From: Sceloporus undulatus
Taxonomy: Eukaryota; Chordata; Lepidosauria; Squamata; Phrynosomatidae
DNA: 64,000 bases
Assembly: GCF_019175285.1 (NCBI RefSeq)
Contig: NC_056522.1
Coordinates: forward strand, 65,000,964 to 65,064,963
Reading direction: 5' to 3'
Shown here: piece by piece, positions 13,226 through 24,700 of the stretch
Layout: every line of letters begins with the position of its first letter
Numbering within the stretch: position 1 is the first letter of the stretch
Notes under the pieces: model-generated
The model's database searches: none
Told to the model about the DNA's origin: nothing
Seen by the model: only the letters and a program-made list of their open reading frames with translations
Position numbers and translations under genes: made by a program

Positions 13226-14331
13226 GTAGGATATATAAAAACCTTCCCTGTTCCCAGGTGAAAGCTATTAGTTCCTACTGGGAGATATCCCAAGTTTTTC
13301 TTTCAAAACAGAACAAATGGCTTTGCACCAGAAATTGACAAAACAAGGTCTTGTGGCAGCAAGTGACACCCCCCCCCCCCCAGGTTAGTCTTGCTGGATG
13401 TGTGGGGATTATGGCATAGGAAAACCTCTGAATAACTCTCAATGTATTTTAGAAGTTAGATTACAGAGCTACAAATCATTTTTTTAAAGATTCATGGCTA
13501 CTATATCAAATTAAAACTTGATTAAAAGCAGCCATTAGTATTCTAAATAATCTGTCTGCCCCACAAGAAATTAACCAGTATGAGCCTATGATTTGAGTTA
13601 TTCAGTGGTTGAACAAGCATGAAGTTTAGAATATTTTACAAGCACAACAGATGATCCATCCTAATAAATGTTTGAAGAACATCCTAGAGTTTCTGAATCA
13701 GAAATTTTGCTTCATATGCTTCTTGCTCATCTCTTTGAAATTGTTAAGGCCTTGAATACTCTGTTCGGGAAGCCTGTGGCAGATGAACTCAGAACTCATT
13801 AAAATGAGGTTCTTGTAAATTAATCCAGCTGCCAGCTGAGAGCTGAGAGAGTAGAGCATCAGTTTATTTTGCTAATTGGGGAGTACTGTACACTACCTTT
13901 CCAGGAAACAGATATTTTATCAGTTAAACACTATGTAATGGGATGGGCAACAAACAGCCCTGGCACTGCATGTGGACCCCAAGGCTCTTTTTGAAGTACT
14001 TGACCTCCTCTCCTCCCGGTCATCTTTTTTTTCCCCTGGTATCTTTTTTTTAAAATGAGTCGACCTAAAGCCACCTCCACTTTTGTTTTTATATCTGGAA
14101 GTACATGCAGCCTGGAGAGAGTCCTACATACAAAAATTACCCCTCAGGTCCACCTCAGTTGCCCATTCTTCCATTCACACTTGTCTCGGTATAACTGGAC
14201 TCTAGACTGAACAGTGAGTTGCACTGCACTTTCAATTTTCCTATGTTAATTGATATATTTTTTTTAAATCTTTTAAAATGTCATATAAAAGCAGGGTTGT
14301 TTTTTAAAGATACAAACAGTATGCTTTACCA
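13226..14331. other. Unannotated intergenic stretch
   Basis: Includes a C-run at 13370-13381. Nothing coding or repetitive recognised. Confidence 0.4.
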
Positions 14332-14470
14332 CATTGTTGTTGTTAGCTACCATCAAGTCAACTTTGACTTTCATCAATCCTATGAATGAGATACCTCCAA
14401 GTTACCCTATCACTTACAGCCCTGCTCAGGTCTTGTAGAGACCTGAGGCCCTTGTTTCGTTCCTTGTATC
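14332..14470 (-). mobile_element. RTE/BovB LINE 3' end
   Basis: Begins with TTGTTGTTGTTAGCTACCAT and carries CAGCCCTGCTCAGGTCTTG, the reverse complement of the BovB-type 3' end. It abuts an RTE fragment in the other orientation. Confidence 0.7.
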
Positions 14471-14477
14471 TACCCAA

Positions 14478-14822
14478 TTGGCAATGTCAGGCAAGGGTGC
14501 ATTTCTATCACTCTGTCTAGTTAACTTGTACTTTGAATGCATCATACATAATGTTGGATTAGGTGCAGAGGAAGGAGGCCTGAATACTGGTGGATGTAAC
14601 ATCAACAATTTCTGGTATGTAGATGATACCATACTACTAGCAGAAAATAGCAAAGACTTGGAACAGCTATTGAAGAATGTCAAGGAAGAAAGTGAAAAGG
14701 TAGGCTTACAGTTAGACATCAAGAAAACAAAAAATAATGACCACATATAATTTACATAACTTTAAAGCAGACAGGAAAGGAGGCCACAGTCTAGAGTCTA
14801 TAAGACCTGAGCAGGGATGTTG
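14478..14822 (+). mobile_element. RTE/BovB LINE, RT fragment
   Basis: The frame contains NINNFWYVDDTILLAE and LLKNVKEESEKVGLQLDIKK, the catalytic YADD-type segment of BovB RT with Val for Ala. After 14760 it jumps to the 3' piece GACCTGAGCAGGGATG, so the middle is deleted. Confidence 0.8.
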
Positions 14823-14824
14823 AT

Positions 14825-15225
14825 GGAATACAGGACATGATCACAGATTTGCAGATGACAGTGAAATGGGAGCAGTAGTTTATATTGGAGAAGACAGGAT
14901 CAAGATTCAAGGTGACCTGAAGAGACTGGAGAGTTGGCCCCAAACTACCAAAATAAATGTCAGGTGGGATAAATTTAAAGAACTCCATTGGGGTAGGAAA
15001 AATGAGACACACAAATACAAGATGGAAGACACCTGGCAGTTCCACAGCAGTACATGTGGAAATGACTAAGGGTCTTGGTAGACGGCAAGATAAACATGAA
15101 TCACAATATGATGTGGTTGGAAAGAAAGCCATTGTTGGATCAAAAGAACCATCGTGTCCAGGTCATGATTCTGCTTTGGTAAAACATTATTTGCAATACA
15201 GTGTCTTCCACTCAGAATCACAGTA
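14825..15225 (+). mobile_element. CR1 LINE fragment
   Basis: The frames read KIQGDLKRLESWPQTTK and then LHWGRKN, the same CR1 segment seen in the 8886-9720 copy. Broken in several places. Confidence 0.65.
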
Positions 15226-15296
15226 GAAGATGGAATAAATTTATTTTCTGCTGCTCCAGAGGAAAGGACCTAAATGATTGGATTCAAATTACTGGG

Positions 15297-15432
15297 CCTG
15301 TATCTGCACTGCAGCCCTCTGACAAAGAAGGCTAAATATCTCAGAAAACTTCAAATCCCAGAATTCCATAGCATTGAGCCATAGCAGTTAAAGTGGCATC
15401 AACCTGGATGATTTCTGCAGTGTAGATGTATC
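15297..15432. mobile_element. Foldback MITE family B, copy 2 (internally deleted)
   Basis: TGCACTGCAG at the left runs directly into the second arm (CTCTGACAAAGAAGGC), so most of the left arm is missing; it ends ATTTCTGCAGTG. Confidence 0.7.
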
Positions 15433-16632
15433 CAAAGAGTCTCCAGTTAACCTGAGGAAGAACTTGATGGGAAGAACTGTTTGACAGTGTAATACACCAT
15501 CTCCAAAGATATGGACTCTTGCTTATTGGAGGTTTTTAAAGAAAGGCTATTTTGATCTGTGATTTATGCATTTATGTTTATTTATTTTTGAATAGTTTAA
15601 AATGACCAATTATACACAATTCAAAATCCAGCACATAAGACTGAATGTGTTACAGTCTGGAGTGCTCTCATTCAGTGTTTCAGTCAGCCTGGCCCATTTC
15701 TTTTCAGTATACTCAACTTCATTCCAATGCTTCATTTTCCCTCCGTTTTCTCCCAACAGCCAATCAGTTTTGGATGGCTACAGAGCACACTTAGTCCCCA
15801 CTGGACTGGTTTTCCTCCCTCTGTTATGTTATTTCCCTAAAGATTTCTTATATCTTTAAATCTTGGGTTTTTCTTAGGTCAGCTGCTACCTCCTGCTTTA
15901 GTGCAGATTATGTTGTTTTGATTACATAAGCAATGGCATTCGCCTTTGCATATCAAAAACTGAGATAAGCAATGATCCTTTATGGTGCATGTATATCAGC
16001 TGGTCACTCTATACCCAATATTCCACTATCCAATGTATTGGAAAATGTGAACTTTCTGTCCAGTGATTCCTTCAGATGTCCAGATAACAATCCAGCCTTC
16101 ACAAGCCTAATTCCCCCAGATGTGCTGATGTGTTCAACCAACATGGACATTGGGTTGATATGTATTGTAGTCAAATATATATGAAAGGTTGAAAGGCTGC
16201 AGTGTTGTGTAGGTGGGGAGTCTTTTTCTAATGAAGGTATTTTGGTAGGTACAAGCCAGAGGTACGAGTGAGTGGAGTTTACCCTGAAGACCTCTTTCAC
16301 TCTTTGTGCCAAAGCATTCCTTTTTAAGTCTAGTTTATATATGAAAAGGAGCAAGAGGATGTGTCTAGTGCCAGAGAGCCTCAGGATGCTGAATGCCACA
16401 GAAAATTAGACCCAAGGCTACAGGTTTCTTGGCCTTGCTGCTTCAAATAATGTATAACATTCATGCATGATCATACTTTCAGAAGGTTTTTTGGAAAATC
16501 AACAGGAAAACCACGTATTTCCAAGTAAAGAATCCCCAAACTGATCTTTCTAACAGCTATTGACTTACTAAATAGTTTTTAAAAAGTTAAATAGGAGGTG
16601 TGGTTTGCAAAGCACTGGCATGAGTATGGAGA
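15433..16632. other. Unannotated intergenic stretch
   Basis: No exon, RNA gene or clear repeat. Frames of 60-130 codons here lack any recognisable domain. Confidence 0.4.
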
Positions 16633-16852
16633 AAATGTTGTTTTTGTTCTTGTGTGCCTTCAAGTCACTTCCAACTTATGGCGATCTTAAGGCCATGGAG
16701 TTTTCTTAGCGATATTTGTTCAGAGAAGGGTTGCCTTTGCCTTCCTCTGAGAAAGTAGGGCTCACCCAAAGTCACCATGGCTGAGTGGGGATTCGAACCC
16801 TGTTCTCCAGACTGATAATCCAACATTCAAACCACTACACCACACTGGCTCT
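16633..16852 (-). mobile_element. tRNA-derived SINE-1, copy
   Basis: Starts with a TTGTTTTTGTTCTTGTGTGCC tail-type end, ends with AACCACTACACCACACTGGC, the reverse of the tRNA-like head; inverted B box GGGATTCGAACCC. Confidence 0.85.
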
Positions 16853-17164
16853 GGGGGAGGAAGCTTTAACCATTTCACTTTTGCCCACCACTCCCTCCTC
16901 CCCAGAGATGATTGGTGAGCCTTGTTTAATGTGAGCTTTGAAAAGAGCTGTCCATGGTGCTGAAGCAATTCCCCAACTATGTTCAGCACTTTGGATATAA
17001 TTTCCCCTCAGGGTTTGAAGGAGCTCTCCAAGGTGCTCAACCCCAAACCATTATACATTCATGGTCTTGGATAGCTCTTTTAAAGTCTGGACTGACACCC
17101 AAAGTGGATTCTCCACCCATTGACAGGGAAGCCACTAGCTGCCACTGCAGCTATGATAGGTTTG

Positions 17165-17296
17165 CCTTAAGGCAGGATGACCAGACATCCTCTTTTCCCA
17201 GGACATGTCCTACATTTCAGCCTTCCGTCCAGGAGGAATGTCAAAACGTCCTCCATTTGAGTGTCATTAAGAACCATGCCTTTACATTTCTAGGAG
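17165..17296 (+). mobile_element. Single unit of the CAGGGTGACCAG element
   Basis: AGGCAGGATGACCAGACATC, CCTACATTTCAGCCTTC and GTCCAGGAGGAATG match one monomer of the tandem element at 19185-19975. A lone unit 560 bp upstream of OPN3 exon 1. Confidence 0.75.
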
Positions 17297-17329
17297 TGTT
17301 TATATAATATTATACAACATTATACAATA

Positions 17330-17610
17330 CACTTGTCCCTCCGTATTTGCTAGGGTTAGGGGCACAAGACCCCTGTGAATATGGAAAAACCGCAAATTAC
17401 AACAACGGCATGTTTTTTCCCAGAGAGGACACCTCTCTAGGAATTTCTAGGTCCTCCAGTGCAACTCTGTGGTCAACGACTGACAGACACTGACCATAGA
17501 ACTGCGCTGGAGGAGCCATAAAGGCCTAGCAGAGTATTGTCTCTAGGAATCTCTTTCAATGCAACTTTTGTTAAAGTTGACCACAGAGTTGCACTGGAGG
17601 GCCTAGATGC
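17330..17610. mobile_element. Tigger-type MITE with internal foldback
   Basis: Left end CACTTGTCCCTCCGTATTTG followed by CCCCTGTGAATATGG, as in pogo/Tigger non-autonomous elements. CCTCCAGTGCAACTCTGTGG (17454-) and CCACAGAGTTGCACTGGAGG (17580-) are perfect inverted repeats. The right terminus is not found. Confidence 0.6.
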
Positions 17611-17689
17611 CCCTTCCTTGAACTCCAAGTCCCAGCATGCAACGGGAGGCAGCCAGAGCACTCACTCGCTCACAGAGGAAGAGCAGTGC

Positions 17690-17857
17690 TCTGAGGGTGT
17701 AGTGCGGAAGCCTGACACTAGGGGGCGCCGTGAGAAGCAGCTTCCCCCTCAGTCCCATTGGCGGAGGACCTAAGCCCCGCCTTTGGCGCCAAGAGCCTTT
17801 GAGGCAGGAGGTGAGCCTGCTTTCCTGCCCAGACACTCCGAGAGCCAGGCGAGAGCC
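17690..17857 (+). promoter_or_regulatory. OPN3: OPN3 CpG-island promoter and 5' UTR
   Basis: The sequence turns sharply GC and CpG rich at about 17690 and stays so through exon 1. Seen upstream of the ATG: an inverted CCAAT box (ATTGG, 17757-17761), a GC box CCCCGCC (17775-17781), and an E2F-like TTTGGCGC (17782-17789). No TATA box is evident, which fits dispersed CpG-island initiation. The exact transcription start cannot be read from sequence. Confidence 0.6.
17716..17729 (+). promoter_or_regulatory. Candidate CTCF site upstream of OPN3
   Basis: CACTAGGGGGCGCC closely fits the core of the vertebrate CTCF consensus (CCASYAGRKGGCR) on the + strand. It lies about 130 bp upstream of the OPN3 ATG, inside the CpG island. 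Binding is inference. Confidence 0.5.
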
Positions 17858-18245
17858 ATGTACTCAGGGAACGGGAGCAAGAGCGGTGGCGGCGGCCACA
17901 GCCTGGAGCCCTCGGCGGCGGGCGAGGAGGACTCGGCGGAGGAGGAGGCGCCGGGGTCTCCGGGGGGCGCCCCGCCCTTCAGCGCCGGCACCTACGAGGC
18001 GCTGGCGCTGGCCGTGGCCACCATCGGGGTGCTGGGCGTCTGCAACAACCTGCTGGTGCTGGTGCTCTACGGCCGGTTCAAGCGGCTGCGGACGCCGACC
18101 CACCTGCTGCTGGCCAACATCAGCCTCAGCGACCTCCTGGTCTCCCTCTTCGGCGTCGCCCTCACCTTCCTCTCCTGCCTCAAGCGGCGCTGGGCCTGGG
18201 ACGCCGCCGGATGCCTCTGGGACGGATTCAGCAACAGCCTCTTCG
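17858..18245 (+). CDS. OPN3: OPN3 exon 1
   Basis: Encodes residues 1-129 and the first base of Gly130: extracellular N-terminus, TM1, TM2 and the start of TM3. Very GC rich, unlike the other three exons, as expected for a CpG-island first exon. The donor GTAAAG begins at 18246; the split Gly codon (G|GA) is completed by exon 2. The TM2 motif [12 protein letters not shown] is typical of opsins. Confidence 0.96.
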
Positions 18246-18306
18246 GTAAAGACACAGGCGCTGGCTGGCATGGAGAGAGAGGAGGGAGACACACCCACAC
18301 ACCCCC

Positions 18307-18337
<31 letters not shown>

Positions 18338-18915
18338 CCACACACACCGACACACACACACACACAAACATACACACACACACACAAAGACACACCCCCA
18401 CACCACTACCACACACACACAGCAGACTATATACACACACACACAAAAACACACACACACAAAAATAACACACACACACCATAAAACCACACACACACAC
18501 CATCATATATACACACACACACATAATATATACACACACACAAATATACACCAATATATATACACACACACACATTCGACACACACACACCACACATACT
18601 ACACACACACACACATTATATATATACACACACACACATTATATACACACACACACACACACCATACACACACACACACACCACACACACACACACATAT
18701 ACACACACACATACACACACTACATACATACAGGTCCTGGAAAAGGAAGATGCACCTGGCCACCCTGCCCTCCCCTCATTAGTTATATCTTTATATATTT
18801 CTACTTTTAATTTATATATTATATAATATAATATATATAACTATATGATTGATTGAAACTGATTGTGAACTGATTTTTATTATATGATTGATAACATGAT
18901 TGTTAACACAATTAA

Positions 18916-18946
<31 letters not shown>

Positions 18947-21722
18947 CACGTTACATGATTGATGCCATATGCTCACTTCTAATCTGTTTGTTTCCTAATA
19001 GAATCATGGAGTTTGGATTTTATAGGCATCGAATGTATGCCACTGGCAGGTTTATTTTATTTTATTCATTTTTTAATCAATTGTATATACTGTACAGCAC
19101 TGTGCAAACTTCCAGAACTTTATAAGTAACACTTAATGTGTGTGTGTGTGAATATAAAGCTATAACTAAATAAGGGCGAGTAGAGTAGCCAGGCGCATCC
19201 TCATTTCCGGACCTACATTTCAGCCTCCTATGAATTCAATTTCTAGGCAGGGTGACCAGATGTGTCCTCCTTTTCCCGAACAGGATCCTCGATTTCAGCC
19301 TCCTGTCCGGAGGAATCCTAAAATGCTCTCCAGTTTTGAGCAGGACTAGAAGCATGAATTCATATTTCTAGGCGGGTGACCAGATGTGTCCTCCTTTTCG
19401 CCAACAGGATCCTCGATTTCAGCCTCCTGTCAGAGGGAATCTAAAATGCCCTCCAGTTTTGAGGGACTAAGAAGCATGAATTCATATTTCTAGGCAGGGT
19501 GACCAGATGTGTCCTCCTTTTCCCGAACAGGATCCTCCATTTCAGCCTCCTGTCCAGGAGGAATTCCTAAAATGCTCTCCAGTTTTGAGCAGGAGTAAGA
19601 AGCATGAATTCATATTTCTAGGCAGGGTGACCAGACGTGTCCTCCTTTTCCCGAACAGGATCCTCCATTTCAGCCTCCTGTCCAGGAGGAATTCCTGAAA
19701 TGTCCTCTTTTTTAGTATGGCTAAGAAGCATGAATTTGTAGGCAGGTTGATGAGACACGTCCTCCTTTTTCCAGGACCTGTCCTCCATTTCAGCCTCCTG
19801 CCCAGGAGGAATTTAAAAAGGTCCTTCATTTTGAGCATGGCTAAGAAGTATGAATGTACATTTATTTATGTGACTGTTTTGAGGTTTTAGTTGGAAACGT
19901 CCTACATTTTTCTTGAATGTCTTCCATTTTGGGTTGCCTACTCTTTCTTTGTGGTTAGGACATCTGGTCACCCTGAGGGCAGGTGGGTCGCACATATGAG
20001 TGCCTCTGAGCATGTGCAGAGGAGGGACAGGCATGCGGGGACTGCAGGTGTGTTCCTGTGAGTATACACTTGGGTTCATTGTGAGCTGGAGCATGTCCAG
20101 AGGAGACAAGCAAAATGGTGAAAGGTCTGGAAACTTTGCCCTATGAGTAGAGGCTTAGGCAGCTGGATATGTTTAGCCTGGAGAAGAGAAGGTTAAGAGA
20201 CGACATGACAGTCCTGCTTAAGTATTTGAAGGGATGTCATATTGAGGGTGGCATGAGCTTGTTTTCTGCTGCTCCAGAGAATAGGACCCAGAGGAATGGA
20301 TGCAAGCTGCAGGAAAAGAGATTCCACCTCCACATTAGGAGGAACCTCCTGACAGTAAGAGCTGTTCAACAGTGGAACAAACTCCCTTGGAGTGTAGTGG
20401 AGTCTCCTTCTTTGGAGGTCTTTAAACCATCTGTTGGGCTTGCTTTGATTTTGTCTTCCTGCATGGCAAGGGGTTTTGACTGAATGGCTTTTGTGATCTT
20501 TTTCCAACTCTATGATTTGTGAATAATATATGCAGGACCCTTTGTGATTGTTCTCAAAGACCTAGCTGTGTTAGTCTGGAAAATCAAGTCTGCAAAGGGA
20601 TCTTGCAGCACCTTTGAGACTGCCTAGAAGAGAGAAGTTGGTGGCATGAGGCTTGCTACACTTGAGCAGACTCCACTCAGGTGCATTTGGTCTGATATGG
20701 TCTTCTGTCTTTGTTGTTGTGTGCCTTCACACTAAGGTGAACTTACCATGGGGTTTTCTTGGCAAGATTTGTTCAGAAGAGGTTTGCTATTGCTTTCTCT
20801 TGCGGTTGAGAGCATGTGACTTGCCCAAGGTCACCTAGTGAGATTCATGGCTAAGCGGGGAATCGAACCCTGATCTCTAGTTGTAATCCAACACTCAAAC
20901 CACTAAGCTGTGTTGGCTCTCCCAAGGAGCTTTTGCCTCACCAGATACAGTACTTCTTGGATGGAGGAAATCAAAGCTATAGCCATGTTAGTCTAGAAAA
21001 TCAGTATGCAAAGGGATATAGTAGCACCTTTAAGACTAACTGAAAGAAAGAAACTGGGAGTATGAACTTTTGTAGGTTTGAGTCTACTTCCTCAGGGTAT
21101 ACCGTACTTGTGTGTAGGTTCATTTCAGCAGCCATACAGCTGAAATAACACAGTTTGACACCTCTTAAACTGCCTTGACTCAATAATGTGGAATGCTGGG
21201 AATTATCATTTTTGGTGGTGCTAGAGCTCTCTGACACAGAAAGCTAAATGTCTCACCAAAACAATTCCCAGAATGTCATAGCACTGAGCCATGCCAGTCA
21301 AACTAGATTGTTTATGCAGTACAGACGCAGCTCAAGCCAAAGCATTTTAAGGGGAGTTACTCTGGTTTCACAGCAACATTTGCTTCTTTTGAATATCTAG
21401 GAAGGGGGAAAGTGGACTCTGCCCTGGCGAGTCTTGCACACATTCACCCTTGTTGGGAGAGCCACCTGCCCTTCTTCAGTGGACTTGATCTCCTGAGTCA
21501 TTCCCAAGTCACCTCCTGCACTGTTTTCACACACCAGTATCTTGAAACTTCAATGGGATATAATGGGTTGTGTCTCTAAGTGTGGACAGAGTGATCTTCT
21601 TGCTGCTCTGAGTAACCAGCTGGGTATTTTTCTACATTTTATATGAGAAAGAAGGGCTTTGGGTGATTTACCATCCTGATAGCATTGAGCTCCTTTCCCC
21701 TCCAGTAGCTACATTGTTAAGA

Positions 21723-21775
<53 letters not shown>

Positions 21776-24700
21776 TAAAGCGCTGTAAATTTACACAGTG
21801 CTGTACATACAATCTTTTTAATTGGATGGTTCCCTGCCCTAAGGCTTACAATCTAAAAAGACACGACACAAAAGGGGAAGGGGAAGGGGATGAGGGCCAA
21901 CAAGAATTAGTTTCTTGTAGAATAGGACTCCTTTTAATCAGAGTAGGATCTGCTGTAATTGCCACTTATTTCCTCTCCTCTTGAGTCCCAAATAATTTTC
22001 TGCTTTTATGCTCTTGTTCTTTTTGTGATTGTTTATTTATGCTCACCTCTGGTATTCAGCTTAATGTTCATTTAAACATATGGTCTTCCTTTCATTCTGC
22101 ATCCCACCTTCTGATATGCAGGTATCCTTCTTTCTCCTTCCTCTTGCGCTGTCCTCACAGCTGTTACTCGGTGCTGTGGGAGGTGATAAGAACGTATTGT
22201 AGATCCATGAAGTAATAACTGTATCAACACCAGGATAGTTCTGGGCAGAACCAGCAAAGCAAATTATTGTGTTCTGCTGCATTGTTAGTCCTGCTGGCTT
22301 CGTTTGTGTATTAACAAAGGCAAAGCTGACAGTGTTGTATTGATAGCAGAGATTTGCAAAAGCAATCTTCAGATTTATGTTTTTGCTGAAAGATCCTTAC
22401 ATTTTACACAATATTTTCATTACAACAGTATGCCAGTTATTTTGCAGGGTTTTTAGTTTGCCAGAAATACCTAGTGCACCCCACTTCATTTAGCCCCAAA
22501 TAAACAACCTTCACCAACTAGACACCATCCAGGTGTAGTGGACTACAGTCCCTATCATTCTTGAATTGAATGGGGGATTGACTGTGGGAACTGAGGTCCA
22601 GCACATCTAGAAGAAGAGCCAGTGGTTTGAGTGTTAGACTATGATTCTGGAGACCAGGGTTTGAATCTCCACTTGGCCATGGAAATCCACTGGGTGACTT
22701 TGGGCAAGTCACATTCTCTCAGCTTAAGAGAAAGGCAGAAGCAAACCTCTGAACAAATTTTGCCTATACACCCACATAATAGATTCACCTTAGGGTCTTT
22801 ATAAGTCAGGAACAACTTCAGGGCACACGGCAACAACATTCGGGAGGCATAGACTATGTGGAGATTGGCTAGAACACCAATCCTCTTTTGCAGACCCTCC
22901 CTCCCTGAGGCCTGCCATTAGCAACAGAACAATCCACATGCAAATCACTCCTGCCTTCCCAGGTTCACACAGTATATACAGTATATACCCAACTCCTTTC
23001 CTGGCAAGCATTCTCTGAAGATGCCAGCCACAGATGCTGGTGAAACGTCAGGAATAAACTCTTCTAGAACATGGCCACAAAGCCTGAAAAACCCACAAAA
23101 AAAATTATGGTGCATGCCTATAAAGAATAACTTGAAAAGGAGCAGTAATGATAGTGTATAATGGACACAATGTATATAAGCAATTTGTGACAGTGATGAA
23201 AGTTTATCCATTTTGTTTTGTTCTTGGTGCCTGAGGAGACATGCTGTAAATATTTAAAACATTTATAGCCTGAATAATGATGATACTACTATCCATTCAT
23301 TTATTGATTGTATATAATTAGCTGCTATGTAGCCTGATCCATATAGCCTGCAGTATTTTGACTGAATTTGCCATATTAGACTGAAGCAATGGTCATAATT
23401 TTCACAGTTCACCTTTTTTTTAAGATAGTATCTTCCATCCATTGACCTGTATGTTGTCTTCTTCCAAACACTAGCCTATGTGTCAGAATCACCCATCAGA
23501 GCTCTCTCTGCCGTGTTAAGTTAGGCTTATTTACCTGTACTGTACACATGTTAGAAGTAAGAGAGCATGGGAAGGGGGATGAACAGCTGCAAGGGTTGTT
23601 ATGTGGAACCAAAGTCATTTAGCTGTCTGGTACTGTGTGGGGAAGAGTGTTGGCCATTATGAGGGAGCAGGGTTCAAGGGAGTTCTAGAAGTGAAATTTA
23701 GCCTCTGATTTCAGATCTTTCAGTGAGTTGCTGCTGTGCTGATCCTGACTTTCAATAAACTGTTTCTTGTTTCATCCATAAAGTCTGTTCATTGAGTCAG
23801 AGCAGTGTATCCCAAATTTTGTTCCTCCAGATGTTTTGGACTTCAGCTCCCAGAACTCCTGATTGTTTGCCAAACTGGCTAAAGCTTCTGGGAACTGAAG
23901 TCCAAAACACTTGGAGGACCAAACTTTGGGAAACCCTGAGATAGAGACAGGAAATTACACCTAAACTACAGTATATACTTGTATGTAAGTCAAAAATCTT
24001 TGGCAACAAAATTAACTGAAAGAACTTGAGTCGATTTACACACGGGTCAATACGGTAACTTTCTCAGCTCGGCTGTCTCCTGAAGGGACAGCTGGGCTGG
24101 AGAAGAGGGGGGAGGGAGGCGAGCGCCTGTCTTCCAAGCTTCCTCCTGACCATGGCTGCCCCTTGGAGGACAGCCATTATTAGGAGGCGGGAGGAAGGCT
24201 TCAACCCCACGTGAGTGAAGTGGATCCCTTGCTGGCCTTCCTGTCGCCTGGTCTGGCCCAAAGAGACAAGGCCATCCACTTATCCGCTGAAGTCTCCAGG
24301 CCATTCAGAGGTGAATGACATGGAGGAGGAGGAGAGGCTGTGCAGCCCCATTGCATGCTCTCTGGCAGACAGCTGAGATTGCACCCCTACATGGAAACAG
24401 GCCCAGGCCTCCTCGCAGCCTCAAGTAAACTCAGGCCCAAGGAGGCCTCCACAGGGGGGCCTACTTTGCTGCATCCTTTCACCCAGGAAGCGAAGCAGCT
24501 ACCTCCAGGATCCCAGGGAAGCCTGCCAAAGAGAAGAGGAAAATGTTGTGGTGGTGGTGGTGGAGGTGGTGTGCTCTGGCGGACCTTTGGGGATCCAGGA
24601 GCAATGGGCCCAGAGCTTGCATGTGGAACCCAGGAACAAACAAGGACTTTCTATGGAAACTCCACTTGCCCTTTGAGTCTATGTCGCTTATTCCCCCCTT

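Noticed and set aside
17783-17857. Upstream in-frame ATG extending OPN3 by 25 residues
   Set aside because: The ATG at 17858 matches the MYSGN start of other OPN3 proteins; the extension looks like 5' UTR.
18067-18635. Long frames of Cys-Val or His-Thr repeats on both strands
   Set aside because: They are translations of the CA microsatellite after OPN3 exon 1.
19246-19860. Regularly spaced repeats that could suggest a CRISPR array
   Set aside because: The whole 120-128 bp unit is repeated with no unique spacers, inside a vertebrate intron.
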